The notes under the pieces are model-generated. The model was not told where the DNA came from. It was given only the letters and a program-made list of their open reading frames with translations, and ran no database searches. The translations under genes and the position numbers were made by a program. Shown here piece after piece: positions 19,194-29,530 of a stretch of DNA of 64,000 nucleotides (within the stretch, counting starts at the first letter, position 1; each line of letters opens with the position of its first letter). Source of the DNA: Gemmatimonadetes bacterium bin94 (lineage in GTDB: Bacteria; Gemmatimonadota; Gemmatimonadetes; Longimicrobiales; Gaopeijiaceae); NCBI GenBank assembly GCA_002238865.1, contig MPNE01000009.1, positions 62,001 to 126,000 on the forward strand. Direction: 5' to 3'.

Positions 19194-19757
19194 ATGAGCG
19201 AAGACCGGAGCGCATGCATTGACACCCGTGTCATCCACGACGGACGGGTTGTGCACCTCGGCGTCGACACGGTTCGCTTCCCGGATGGCTCGGTAGGGAA
19301 GCTGGAGCTCATCCGGCACCGGGGTGCCGCGGCGGTCCTTCCGGTGCTTGGCGGCGAGGGAGACTCGGACCCGGATATCATTCTCGTGCGTCAGTACCGG
19401 TACGCGGCAGGGGGGTTCATCTACGAGGTGCCGGCCGGGATCATCGAGCCGGGGGAGAGCTGGGAGGAGTGCGCGCGGCGCGAGTTGGAGGAAGAGGCGG
19501 GGGTCAGGGCCGGGAGGCTGACGAGGCTCACGACCATCCACACGACCCCGGGGTTCACCAACGAGAAGATCCACCTGTACGCGGCGTTCGATCTCGAGCG
19601 GGGCGTGACGCGTCCGGACGACGACGAGTTCATTCGCATCGAGCGGCTGCCACTGTCCAGGGCCCTCGAGATGGCGCGCACGGGTGAGATCACCGACGGG
19701 AAGTCGCTGGTGACGATCCTGTTCGCTGCGCGCTTCCTGCTTTCCGGAGCAGGCTGA
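19194..19757 (+). CDS. NUDIX hydrolase (ADP-ribose pyrophosphatase-like)
   Basis: EVPAGIIEPGESWEECARRELEEEAGVRAG Nudix box. Confidence 0.9.
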   Translation: MSEDRSACIDTRVIHDGRVVHLGVDTVRFPDGSVGKLELIRHRGAAAVLPVLGGEGDSDPDIILVRQYRYAAGGFIYEVPAGIIEPGESWEECARRELEEEAGVRAGRLTRLTTIHTTPGFTNEKIHLYAAFDLERGVTRPDDDEFIRIERLPLSRALEMARTGEITDGKSLVTILFAARFLLSGAG

Positions 19758-19993
19758 ACCACGCGGGCGAGCGGAGCGTTCCCACGACACGGAGCCGCCG
19801 CGGATCACCTGCGGTGTCTCCCAGCATGGAATCGGATGTCCCTGGACGGGGACAGCGCCGGGTCGCAGGGCTCAATGAACATGCGGCCAATTGTGTGGCA
19901 CGGTTCATGCAAGAAGGAGTGGGCCATCAAGGAAATCGATCACGGAGACTCGGACGCTCCGGATCGTACAGCCACCGAGAGGGAGGTGGAAAA

Positions 19994-20644
19994 ATGGCCC
20001 GCGTGAATCTGCTGGTGAACAAGGGTGGTGCTGGCCAGCGGTCGGCCAGCGAGGTCAGGCAGGAAATAGCTGCGCTCAGCGACAGCCACGTCGTGCAGCT
20101 CTTCCTCGGCGGTGAGGATCGCGCCTTTGCCGAGTTGGTGCGCAGGTACGACAAGCGCCTTCAGAACTTCGTCTACCGTACCGTGGGAGACAGGGAACGG
20201 GCGGAAGACCTGGTCCAGGAGACCTTCGTACGGGTATATCGACACCTCAACCGCTTCGACCAGACCAGGAAGTTCTCGACCTGGATCTACACGATCGCCG
20301 GAAACCTGGCCAAGAACGAACTTCGCAACCGTTCGCGAAACCCGCTGGTGCTCTTTCAGGCAATCATGAAGAACTGGGAGTCCGACTATCGCCCCCTGGA
20401 GTGGGAGGACCCCAAGAACCGGCCGGACGACCTCTACCGAAAGCGCTTCCTGCGCGAAAAGGTGAACGAAGCCGTCGACCAGCTGCCCGATCATCACCGC
20501 ACGGTCTTCGTGCTGCGGGAGCTGCACGGCAAGACCTACGAGGAGATCGCGGAGATCACCGGGTGCAACCTGGGCACGGTCAAGAGCCGCCTCAACCGCG
20601 CGCGGAACAAGTTCGCGCGGATTATCGCTCCGATGGTGGACTGA
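19994..20644 (+). CDS. ECF RNA polymerase sigma factor
   Basis: RRYDKRLQNFVYRTVGDRERAEDLVQETFVRVYRHL; TWIYTIAGNLAKNELR; YEEIAEITGCNLGTVKSRLNRARNKF. Confidence 0.92.
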   Translation: MARVNLLVNKGGAGQRSASEVRQEIAALSDSHVVQLFLGGEDRAFAELVRRYDKRLQNFVYRTVGDRERAEDLVQETFVRVYRHLNRFDQTRKFSTWIYTIAGNLAKNELRNRSRNPLVLFQAIMKNWESDYRPLEWEDPKNRPDDLYRKRFLREKVNEAVDQLPDHHRTVFVLRELHGKTYEEIAEITGCNLGTVKSRLNRARNKFARIIAPMVD

Positions 20645-20854
20645 CCGGATACACCTCACCAACAGACTGGCGTTCCGGAACACCGTTGGTATATTACGGT
20701 ATACAATTACGAGCGCAGTGGTTGTTGGAACGCGGGCCCGGGCAGTGCGGTAGAAGGGGATAGCCGGAACCGCCATCTTCTACGGATGGGTCGCCGCCAG
20801 TGATCCGGAGCATCTGAACCAAAGGGGGATCGGCTGAATTGCAGCCGCGGGATC

Positions 20855-21469
20855 GTGGATAGACAGGTTTTCGTGATGAAGCGCCCGGATAGAGCGGAGC
20901 CCGCCTGCGAGGGCGAGCGTGCCAGCGCGGCACGGGGTTGCCATTGGTTCCTCGACGTGTACTCCGACTACCGGGACGCTCGTCTGGACGACGCCACCCG
21001 CGCGCTGGCCGATGCGCACCTGCTTGACTGCTCCTCGTGCCGGCGGTACGACCGGGTGGTTAGGAGAGGGGTCGATATCCTTCGCCATCCGCGATCCGCC
21101 CCGGCCTCCCGCCCCCAGGGCCTCGTTTTCCTGCGGGACCGGGCGTTGGCCGCCGAGAGGGAGTCCAGGGCGCTGGGCACGGCAGGGTCCGGCGTGACCC
21201 TGGCCGCCGCTGCCGTTGTCGCATTGCTCCTCTCGGTCGCCGCGTGGTTCCCCGTACTTGCCGGCGGAACGCCCGAGGTCGAGATCGCGCCGGTCGTGGC
21301 TGCTGCGCCGCAGCCCCCGGCTCCGGCCTTCTTTCCGGTGCCGGGCGGCTTCTCCTTCGAGGTGGACCGAGCGGATCTGACGAAGCTCACCCCGGCCATG
21401 CTCTTCGAGTACGGCCGGACGCCAGCCGGACCCGCGCGGGGAGTCGCCACCGGACCCGATCTGGACTAG
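20855..21469 (+). CDS. Zinc-finger anti-sigma factor, single transmembrane helix
   Basis: CHWFLDVYSDYRDARLDDATRALADAHLLDCSSCRRY (H-x3-C-x2-C); hydrophobic GVTLAAAAVVALLLSVAAW; directly downstream of the ECF sigma gene. Confidence 0.75.
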   Translation: MDRQVFVMKRPDRAEPACEGERASAARGCHWFLDVYSDYRDARLDDATRALADAHLLDCSSCRRYDRVVRRGVDILRHPRSAPASRPQGLVFLRDRALAAERESRALGTAGSGVTLAAAAVVALLLSVAAWFPVLAGGTPEVEIAPVVAAAPQPPAPAFFPVPGGFSFEVDRADLTKLTPAMLFEYGRTPAGPARGVATGPDLD

Positions 21470-21548
21470 GAGCCTCGTGGAAGCCGGACCGTGTTGAGGT
21501 CAATCGGGCGCGCCAATTCTCGCGTCACGGCCTGACCGGAGATCGGCC

Positions 21549-22553
21549 TTGCTGCCCAAGTCCTTGACGACCGCCAGGAACGGGGGCGTTTTCTTTCTTT
21601 ATGGTGGTGACGAATTCCGCAAGTCGGTCGCCGCGAAGCTCCTGCTGGATCGCTACGCGGATCCAGCCACCCGCGACTTCAACGTAGACCTGATCGAGGG
21701 TTCTGAAACGTCTGTGGGACGGCTTGCCTCGGTCATCGCGACACCGCCCATGATGGCTGAGTGGCGCGTTGTCCACCTGAAGGAAGCGGAGTCGCTGGCG
21801 GGCAGCCCAAGCGCGCGCAAGGTGATCCTCGACACGGCGAAGAATCCCCCGCCGGGGTTGGTGCTCATCTTGCAGGCGACTGTCCCCGCGAGGTCCAGGG
21901 CCAAGTTCTACAAGGACCTCGCCCGGATCGCGACCGCCGTCGAGTTCAAGCCGGTCCCAGCCGACGAGGTACCCGGGTGGCTGGTCTCGTGGGCGCGCGA
22001 GGAAGCCGGGGTGACGATCGAGATCGAGGCCGCGAGGGCCCTCGCGGGTGCCGCCGGAACGGAGTTGGGAATGCTCACCCAGGAAGTGCGGAAGTTGGCC
22101 GAGATGGTGGGCGACGGCGCCGCGGTGGATGTGGAAGCCGTGAGAAGAGGGGGGCTGAGACTGCCCCGTCAGGACCGCTGGGCCTGGTTCGACCTGGTCG
22201 GCAACCGGCAGATCCGTGAAGCGGCGCGCGGTCTTCCGGTCCTGCTTTCGCAGGGTGAGTCCGCAGTCGGGCTCGTCATCGGTCTTTCGACCCACCTGCT
22301 GAGAATCGGTGTGGCCGTCGAGGGGGGTCAGCCCGCGCTGCAGTCCGCTCTGCCGCCATACCAACGGTTCCTCGCGCGCCGAATCCTCGGGCAGGCCAGG
22401 CGCTGGACCCGGGCCGACCTCGCGGAAGCGCTGCGCGGGCTGAGGCGGCTGGACCAGCTCCTGAAGGCCAGCGCAATCCCCGACGAGGTCCTGGTGGAGG
22501 AGTGGCTGCTCGCACTGATGGTGCGGTCGGGGGGAGCGGTGGGCGCCGCGTGA
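21549..22553 (+). CDS. holA: DNA polymerase III subunit delta
   Basis: [55 protein letters not shown]. Confidence 0.85.
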   Translation: MLPKSLTTARNGGVFFLYGGDEFRKSVAAKLLLDRYADPATRDFNVDLIEGSETSVGRLASVIATPPMMAEWRVVHLKEAESLAGSPSARKVILDTAKNPPPGLVLILQATVPARSRAKFYKDLARIATAVEFKPVPADEVPGWLVSWAREEAGVTIEIEAARALAGAAGTELGMLTQEVRKLAEMVGDGAAVDVEAVRRGGLRLPRQDRWAWFDLVGNRQIREAARGLPVLLSQGESAVGLVIGLSTHLLRIGVAVEGGQPALQSALPPYQRFLARRILGQARRWTRADLAEALRGLRRLDQLLKASAIPDEVLVEEWLLALMVRSGGAVGAA

Positions 22554-24874
22554 TGCGCGTCCGGACCGAAGAGGACCGCGGTGTGAACGCCGGGGAGATG
22601 GAACCCGGTGGGGAGCCGGGTGGCGATGTCCGGCTGCGCATTCGCGGAATGCACTGCGCCGCCTGCGTCACGACCGTGGAGAAGGCCCTGAACGCGGTGG
22701 ACAACGTGTCGGGGGCCAGCGTGAACCTGGTCGACGAGCTCGCCCGGGTCCGGTCGGGTGCGGGTGGAACCAGCCGCGCGGCCCTGGTGAGCGCGGTCGA
22801 GGGGGCGGGGTACGAGGCGGAGGTGCTCGACAGCGACCGTGCAGCGATCGATTCGGCCCTCGCCCGGGACGCGGAGAAGGACGCCGAGCACGCCGGGTTG
22901 ATGCGGCGGTTTCGCGTCGGTGTCGTGTGCGGGTTGCCGGTCGTGATGATCGGACACTGGGACATGATTCCGGGGCTGCCGCCTCTCGCGGCGAGCGCCG
23001 AGCGCGTTGCGTGGTGGCTGTCCTGCGTGCTCACCGTGCCGATCATGGCGTACGTGGGGCGGGGGTTCTTCACGGGGGCGTGGGCCGCCGCGCGGAGGCG
23101 CACCTCCACCATGGATACGCTGGTTGCGCTCGGGACGGGCGCCGCGTGGCTGTATTCCACGGCGGTGCTGGCCGTGCCCCACATCTTCCCGGGGGGGAGC
23201 GGGCGCCCCTTCTACGAGGCGGTGGCGGCGGTGATCACGCTGGTGGTCCTTGGCCAGGCGGTCGAGGCCCGGGCCCGGGGCCGGACGGCGCGGGCGCTGC
23301 GGGCCCTGTTCGACCTCACCCCCGAGACGGCCGACCGGCTGATCGACGGCGAGGCCGAGACGGTTCCGGTGGCCCGGATCCGGCCGGGTGACCTGCTTCT
23401 CGTGCGGCCCGGCGGCCGGATTCCCCTGGATGGCCGTATCCGTGGTGGAGAGAGCGAGGTCGACGAATCGATGCTGACCGGCGAATCCGTCCCCGTGGCG
23501 AAGAGAACCGGCGACGACGTGGTCGGTGGCACCGTCAACGGAACCGGCGCCCTCACGATGGAGGCGACGCGGGTCGGCGCGGACACCGTATTGGCGCGCA
23601 TCGTGGAGATGGTCCAGCGCGCCCAGGCGACGAAGCCCCCCGTCCAGCGGACCGTGGACGCGGTGGCGGGGATCTTCGTCCCGGCCGTGATCCTCGTGTC
23701 TCTGGCGACGTTCTGCATCTGGTACCTGGCCGGGCCCGAACCCGGGCTCAACTTCGCCGTTGTCACCGCCGTCGCGGTGCTGGTCATCGCATGTCCGTGC
23801 GCGCTGGGGCTGGCGACGCCCATCTCGGTGATGATCGCGATCGGGAAGGCGGCACGGCATGGGGTGCTGATCCGGGACGGCGAGTCCCTGCAGAGGGCGC
23901 GCCGGGTCGACACGGTCGCGCTGGACAAGACGGGGACGCTCACCATCGGTCGGCCCGCGGTGATGTATGCGGGAACCGCCGGCGCCGTTTCCGAAGCGGA
24001 GCTTGTGGACGTTGCGGCCAGCGTGGAAGCGGCCTCCGAACACCCCGCGGCGCGGGCTATCGTGCGGTACGCGGGGGAGCGGGGCGTTGCCGCCCGGGTG
24101 GCGGCGCACTTTGCGGCGCATCCCGGGCGGGGGGCCTCCGCGGTGGTCGCGGGCAAGCGGGTGCTCGTCGGGTCGCCGTCGTTTGCGGAGGCGGCAGGCG
24201 TGGACACGGAGCCGCTTGGCGCGCACCTCGACCGGGTGGCGGGGGAGGGGGGGACTCCGGTCGTGGTCGTGATCGACGGGGTGGCGGCGGGGGTGTTCGG
24301 GGTGGCCGACACGGTGCGGCCGGGTGCGCGCGCCGCGGTGGAGCGGCTGCAGGGTCGCGGGATCGAGGTGATCATGCTGACTGGCGACGACGAGGCCGCC
24401 GCGGACAGGGTCGCGGCCGGCACGGGCATCGCACGCGTGCGCGCCCGCATCTCCCCGGAGGAGAAGGCCGCGGAGATCCGGGCGCTGCGTGACCGCGGAA
24501 GGGTGGTAGCCATGGTGGGCGACGGGATCAACGATGCGCCTGCCCTGGCCACGGCGGATGTCGGAATCGCAATGGGGGGCGGAACCGAGGTCGCGATCCG
24601 CACCGGCGACGTGGCGCTGCTCGGCGATTCGCTCCAGGGGGTCGAGACCCTGCTCCGCGTCTCGGCGGCGACCCAGCGCAACATTACGCAGAATCTGGTG
24701 GGGGCGTTCGCGTACAACGTCGTCGGCATCCCGGTTGCCGCCGGCGCGCTCTACCCGTCCCTGGGACTGCTGCTGTCGCCGATGATCGCAGGGGCGGCCA
24801 TGGCCTTCAGTTCCGTGACGGTGGTCGCCAACGCGAACCGGCTGCGACGCTTCCAACCCACCCGCGCCCGTTGA
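22553..24874 (+). CDS. Heavy-metal P1B-type ATPase (Cu+-type)
   Basis: HMA motif [59 protein letters not shown] overlaps the holA stop. Confidence 0.93.
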   Translation: MRVRTEEDRGVNAGEMEPGGEPGGDVRLRIRGMHCAACVTTVEKALNAVDNVSGASVNLVDELARVRSGAGGTSRAALVSAVEGAGYEAEVLDSDRAAIDSALARDAEKDAEHAGLMRRFRVGVVCGLPVVMIGHWDMIPGLPPLAASAERVAWWLSCVLTVPIMAYVGRGFFTGAWAAARRRTSTMDTLVALGTGAAWLYSTAVLAVPHIFPGGSGRPFYEAVAAVITLVVLGQAVEARARGRTARALRALFDLTPETADRLIDGEAETVPVARIRPGDLLLVRPGGRIPLDGRIRGGESEVDESMLTGESVPVAKRTGDDVVGGTVNGTGALTMEATRVGADTVLARIVEMVQRAQATKPPVQRTVDAVAGIFVPAVILVSLATFCIWYLAGPEPGLNFAVVTAVAVLVIACPCALGLATPISVMIAIGKAARHGVLIRDGESLQRARRVDTVALDKTGTLTIGRPAVMYAGTAGAVSEAELVDVAASVEAASEHPAARAIVRYAGERGVAARVAAHFAAHPGRGASAVVAGKRVLVGSPSFAEAAGVDTEPLGAHLDRVAGEGGTPVVVVIDGVAAGVFGVADTVRPGARAAVERLQGRGIEVIMLTGDDEAAADRVAAGTGIARVRARISPEEKAAEIRALRDRGRVVAMVGDGINDAPALATADVGIAMGGGTEVAIRTGDVALLGDSLQGVETLLRVSAATQRNITQNLVGAFAYNVVGIPVAAGALYPSLGLLLSPMIAGAAMAFSSVTVVANANRLRRFQPTRAR

Positions 24875-24999
24875 TCGCCGGTCCCGGCGGCGGTATCGTA
24901 CGCATTCGGGCGCCTCGCCACTTTCGGTAGCGACGCGGAGGTTACCACGCACTGCCGGGCGGTTCCCGTTCCCCGGCGCAACGAGCACCTGCATCGCCC

Positions 25000-27609
25000 T
25001 TGGCTACGTCCCTGAACCGCGGCCTCGACACACCGCTCATGCGGCAATGGCGGGAGGCGAAATCCCGCTCCGGGGACGATCTCGTCTTCTTCCGGGTAGG
25101 CGACTTCTACGAGCTGTTCTGCGAGGACGCAGAGGAAGGCTCCCGGCTCCTGGGTCTGACCCTCACGTCACGCAACAACGGGGCCGCCAGCCGCGTCCCC
25201 CTGGCGGGGGTCCCGGCCAAGGCCGTCGACGAGTACGTGGCCCGGCTGGTGAAGCTCGGCAGGACCGTCTCGATTTGCGATCAGGTCGAGGATCCGGCCG
25301 AAGCCAGGGGCATCGTGCGCAGGGAGATCGTCGAGCGACTGACTCCGGGCACCGTGATCTCCGAGGCGCTTCTCGAAGCGGGACGCAACAACTTCGTCGT
25401 CGCGCTCGTCGGCGGGGATGCGGCCATCGGTCTGGCCGCCATGGATGTATCGACCGGAGAGCTGATGCTCATGCAGGCCGGCCCCGCCGAGGTCGAGGAC
25501 GAGCTTGAGCGGCTGGAGCCCCGCGAACTCCTCGTGCCCGAATCGGATGACGGCCTCCCCGAGGGACGCGCCGGCGCGGTGCGCACGGTCCGGCCGGACT
25601 GGGTGTTCGAGGTGGAGACAGCCCGTGACGAGTTGAAGCGGCGCTACGAGGTGCTGTCGCTCGACGGCTTCGGGCTGGAGCCAAGGGACGAGCTGCTGAT
25701 CCGGGCCGCGGGCGCACTTGTCGCCTACGCGGAAGAAGTTCGCCCCGGGTCGGGGGAGCACCTGCGTCCGCCCAGGATCCAGCGGCCCGAGGCGGTCATG
25801 ACCCTCGATTCGATGACCCGCCGCAACCTGGAGCTGGTCGAGGCGCTGCGTCCCTACGACGGTGACGTGTCTCTGCTGTCGGTGCTGGATGCCACGACCA
25901 CTCCCATGGGTGCGCGCCTCCTGCGGGCGTGGCTGCTCCGGCCCCTGCTCGACGCGGAAGGGATCTGGCGCCGTCAATCCGGGGTCGCCGAGCTCCTGGA
26001 AGCCACGCGCGCACGCGTCGGGTTGCGCGCCGCGCTGAAGAAGATCCGGGACCTGGATCGCCTGGGAACCAGGATCGGGTCGGGTCACGGCACCCCGCGC
26101 GAGGTGCTGGCCCTGGGGCTGTCGCTCCGACGGCTGCCCGAGGTCGCCAGCTGTGGAGCCGGGCTGGAGAGCGAGACTCTGGCGGGGCTCATTGGGGACC
26201 TCGACACCCTGGAAGACGTCGAATCGCGGATCGCCCTGGCCATTTCCGATGACGCTCCGGCCTCGATGTCCGACGGCGGCGTGATCCGGGAGGGGTTCAG
26301 CGGGGAGCTGGACGAACTCAGGACGGTTCGCGACGGCGCGCGGGAGTTTATCGCGGGTCTGCAGGTCCGTGAGCGTGAACGGACCGGCATCGCTTCGCTC
26401 AAGGTCGGATACAACAGGGTCTTCGGCTATTACCTGGAGGTCACGAACGCGAATCTCTCACGCGTCCCGGAGCACTATATCCGGAAGCAGACCCTGACCG
26501 GTGCGGAGCGCTACTTCACCCCGGAGCTGAAGCAGTGGGAAGAGAAAGTGCTCGACGCCGACGACCGGATCGCCCGACTCGAACAGACCCTCTTTCTGCG
26601 CCTGCGGGGCGAATTGTCCTATTCGGTCCCGCGGATCCAGCGAACCAGCCAGCGGATCGCCGTCCTGGACGTGCTGCTGTCGATGGCGGAGGTGGCGGAG
26701 GCACGCGGGTACGTGCGGCCCGAGATCACGACCGGATTCGGGATGAACATCGTCGCGGGCCGTCATCCGGTCGTGGAGACGATGATGCCTCGCGAGGACT
26801 TCATCCCCAACGATCTGCACCTGGACGAGGACGGACGCATCGTGATTCTCACGGGCCCGAACATGGCCGGGAAGAGCACGGTCCTTCGCCAGGTCGGCCT
26901 TATCCAGCTCATGGCGCAGGTCGGGTCCTTCGTGCCGGCCGGAAGCGCGAGCCTGGGGATCTGCGACCGGGTCTTCACACGGGTTGGCGCTTCGGACAAC
27001 CTGGCGCGCAACCAGTCCACCTTCATGGTCGAGATGAACGAAACCGCAGCGATTCTCCACGGAGCCTCCGATCAGAGCCTGGTCCTCCTCGACGAGATCG
27101 GGCGCGGGACGTCCACCTACGATGGCGTTTCCATCGCCTGGGCGGTCACCGAGCACCTTCACGAGCAGGTGGGGTGCAAGGCCATCTTCGCCACGCACTA
27201 TCACGAGCTGACGCAATTGGGCGATCTTCTTCCGGGCGTCAGGAACCTCAACGTGGCCGTGCGCGAGGCCGGCGAGGGGATCGTCTTTCTGCGTCGCCTG
27301 GAGGACGGGGGGGCGGATCGCTCGTACGGGATCCAGGTCGCCCGTCTGGCCGGCCTCCCGCGTGACCTGATTGCCCGCGCGATGGAACTTCTCGTCGAGT
27401 TGGAGGGAACACACTCGGGGGACGGTCATGGACTCGGTCGCGGCGAAGGTGGTCGGGCGGCTGCCGGAACCAACCGGGACCAGTTGTCGTTGTTCGAGGT
27501 AAGGCATCCGGTGGTCGAGCGCCTCCTGAATGCGGACCCGGACGGGATGTCGCCGCTGGAGGCGCTGAAGCTGCTGTACGACCTCAAGGCCGCGGCCGCG
27601 GAGGGGTAG
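25000..27609 (+). CDS. mutS: DNA mismatch repair protein MutS
   Basis: DDLVFFRVGDFYELFCEDAEEGSRLLGLTLTSRN; ILTGPNMAGKSTVLRQVGLI; LVLLDEIGRGTSTYDGVSIAWAV. Confidence 0.97.
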   Translation: MATSLNRGLDTPLMRQWREAKSRSGDDLVFFRVGDFYELFCEDAEEGSRLLGLTLTSRNNGAASRVPLAGVPAKAVDEYVARLVKLGRTVSICDQVEDPAEARGIVRREIVERLTPGTVISEALLEAGRNNFVVALVGGDAAIGLAAMDVSTGELMLMQAGPAEVEDELERLEPRELLVPESDDGLPEGRAGAVRTVRPDWVFEVETARDELKRRYEVLSLDGFGLEPRDELLIRAAGALVAYAEEVRPGSGEHLRPPRIQRPEAVMTLDSMTRRNLELVEALRPYDGDVSLLSVLDATTTPMGARLLRAWLLRPLLDAEGIWRRQSGVAELLEATRARVGLRAALKKIRDLDRLGTRIGSGHGTPREVLALGLSLRRLPEVASCGAGLESETLAGLIGDLDTLEDVESRIALAISDDAPASMSDGGVIREGFSGELDELRTVRDGAREFIAGLQVRERERTGIASLKVGYNRVFGYYLEVTNANLSRVPEHYIRKQTLTGAERYFTPELKQWEEKVLDADDRIARLEQTLFLRLRGELSYSVPRIQRTSQRIAVLDVLLSMAEVAEARGYVRPEITTGFGMNIVAGRHPVVETMMPREDFIPNDLHLDEDGRIVILTGPNMAGKSTVLRQVGLIQLMAQVGSFVPAGSASLGICDRVFTRVGASDNLARNQSTFMVEMNETAAILHGASDQSLVLLDEIGRGTSTYDGVSIAWAVTEHLHEQVGCKAIFATHYHELTQLGDLLPGVRNLNVAVREAGEGIVFLRRLEDGGADRSYGIQVARLAGLPRDLIARAMELLVELEGTHSGDGHGLGRGEGGRAAAGTNRDQLSLFEVRHPVVERLLNADPDGMSPLEALKLLYDLKAAAAEG

Positions 27610-27614
27610 TCACT

Positions 27615-28121
27615 GTGGAAACGAGAGCGAGGGACGCCCGGGAGGTGCCGGGATGGCTCCGCCGCGCGGAGCGCGATGGCGGGCCTGTCCGCTTTTTCGG
27701 GGCAGTGCCGCGCGGCGCCTGCACGGTGGTGTTGGTGGCGCTGATGACCGCTGCATGTCGTGGTGATCTGGGGATCGAACGGCCCACGGCCCTGTTCACG
27801 GCCAGTCCCGTGGAATACCCGCTCGAGCTGTGGGACCAGGATGTGGAAGGAAGTACGCTGGTTCGGGTACTGGTGAACGAGGAGGGAAGCGTCGACAGCG
27901 TGATGGTGGTCGAGAGCAGTGGCCATGTGGCCCTCGACTCGGCCGCGGTAAGGGGAGCCATGGCGATGGAATTCGATCCGGCCCGGAAGAGGGGCGAGCC
28001 GTTGCGTGTCTGGGCGCGGGTTCCGGTTCATTTCTCGAAGGACGGGAGGCCGCCGATGGATGATGGGCCCCGGGGGGAGCCTGACGTAACGTCAGGGTTG
28101 CCGGAAGGCGGTCCCGCGTGA
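27615..28121 (+). CDS. Small TonB_C-like protein, putative lipoprotein
   Basis: CTVVLVALMTAACRGD (lipobox-like); DVEGSTLVRVLVNEEGSVDSVMVVESSGHVALDSAAVRGAMAMEFDPARKRGEPLRVWARVPVHF. Confidence 0.65.
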   Translation: METRARDAREVPGWLRRAERDGGPVRFFGAVPRGACTVVLVALMTAACRGDLGIERPTALFTASPVEYPLELWDQDVEGSTLVRVLVNEEGSVDSVMVVESSGHVALDSAAVRGAMAMEFDPARKRGEPLRVWARVPVHFSKDGRPPMDDGPRGEPDVTSGLPEGGPA

Positions 28122-29530
28122 CTCCGGTGGCGACCGCACCCTCGATCCGGCGCCATGCCCACCCGTACGGCGATGTGATGGGTCTGGTGGGGTGGACACC
28201 GCTCATCCGGTTGAACCGGGTCGCCGAGGGCACGCGCACACCCGTGTACGGCAAGGCCGAGTTCATGAATCCGGGCGGGTCCGTGAAGGACCGGATCGGC
28301 CTGGCGATGATCGAGGCGGGCGAGGCCGCGGGGCTGCTCGAGCCGGGTGGAACGATCGTCGAGGGTACCAGCGGGAACACCGGGCTGGCGCTGGCAATGG
28401 CCGCGGCGACGCGGGGATACAGGTGCATCTTCACCATGCCTGACAAGATGAGCCTGGAGAAGGTCAGGCTGCTGCGGGCGTTCGGAGCCGAGGTCGTGAT
28501 CACGCCCACCGCCGTGTCGCCCGACCACCCGGAGCACTACGTGAATCGAGCCCGCGCGATCGCGGAGTCGACGCCGGGGGGCTTTCTGGCGGACCAGTTC
28601 TACAACCGCGCCAACCCCGAGGCTCACTACCGCACCACCGGCCCGGAAGTGTGGGCGCAGACGGAAGGAGCCGTCACCCACTTTTTCGCCGGGGCCGGCA
28701 CGGGCGGGACGATTTCGGGAACCGGCAAGTACCTGAAGGAGCAGAATCCGGCGGTGCGCGTGATCGGCACGGACCCGGTGGGATCGGTCATTGCGGGCTT
28801 CTTCGAGACGGGAGAGGTGTGCGCGGGCGCACCCTACAAGGTCGAAGGCCTGGGGAACGACAAGATTCCGGGCACGCTGGACTTCGAGTACATCGACGAG
28901 TACCGGAGGGTGACCGATGCGGAGGCCTTCGCCATGGCCCGCCGTCTGGTCGCCGAAGAGGGATTGTTCGTTGGCGGCTCCAGCGGCCTGATCGTGCACG
29001 CCGCGCTTGCCGAAGCCCGGCGGATCGACGACCCCGAAGCTTGCGTGGTTGCCGTCCTGTGCGACTGGGGCGAGCACTACCTGACCCGGCAGTACGACGA
29101 TGAATGGATGCGCAACAACGGGTTCCTGGCTCGCAAGCGGGCGACGGTGGCGGAGATGGCCGCCTCCAAGCTGGAGCGCCTGCCGGGTCTGCTGACCGTG
29201 GCGCCCTCCACGCCGGTGCGGATGGCTATCTCGACGCTCTCGTCCCACAACGTGTCCCAGCTTCCGGTTGTGGTCGCGGGCGAGTGCCTAGGCAGCATCG
29301 CCGAAAACGAGCTCATGAGCGAAGTGCTGGCCGACCGCGCCGTGCTTGACCAGGAGGTCGAAACCGTGATGGCCGCCCCGTATCCCGTACTGGACGAGAC
29401 CGCCGACGCGGAAGCCGCCACACGGCTTCTCAGCGGGAGTGCGCACGCCGTCCTGATCCGTTCGGGTGGCGCGCTGGAAGGCATTCTCACCCGATACGAC
29501 CTGGTACGTTCGCTGGCGGCCTCGCCGTGA
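28118..29530 (+). CDS. Cystathionine beta-synthase with C-terminal CBS domains
   Basis: GKAEFMNPGGSVKDRIGLAMIE; EGTSGNTGLALAMAAA; FAGAGTGGTISGTGKYLKEQN; FVGGSSGLI; C-terminal CBS repeats. Confidence 0.9.
   Translation: MTPVATAPSIRRHAHPYGDVMGLVGWTPLIRLNRVAEGTRTPVYGKAEFMNPGGSVKDRIGLAMIEAGEAAGLLEPGGTIVEGTSGNTGLALAMAAATRGYRCIFTMPDKMSLEKVRLLRAFGAEVVITPTAVSPDHPEHYVNRARAIAESTPGGFLADQFYNRANPEAHYRTTGPEVWAQTEGAVTHFFAGAGTGGTISGTGKYLKEQNPAVRVIGTDPVGSVIAGFFETGEVCAGAPYKVEGLGNDKIPGTLDFEYIDEYRRVTDAEAFAMARRLVAEEGLFVGGSSGLIVHAALAEARRIDDPEACVVAVLCDWGEHYLTRQYDDEWMRNNGFLARKRATVAEMAASKLERLPGLLTVAPSTPVRMAISTLSSHNVSQLPVVVAGECLGSIAENELMSEVLADRAVLDQEVETVMAAPYPVLDETADAEAATRLLSGSAHAVLIRSGGALEGILTRYDLVRSLAASP

Noticed and set aside
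17579-19381. 600-aa minus-strand ORF
   Set aside because: Antisense to the frameshifted M16 gene and crosses the suspect poly-C insert; no supporting motif.
22155-22160. CTGAGA, resembling part of a THI box
   Set aside because: Inside holA coding sequence, far from any thi gene, and no other TPP riboswitch element nearby.
22328-24994. 888-aa minus-strand ORF
   Set aside because: Antisense to holA and the P1B ATPase, both clearly coding on the plus strand; composition is shadow-like.
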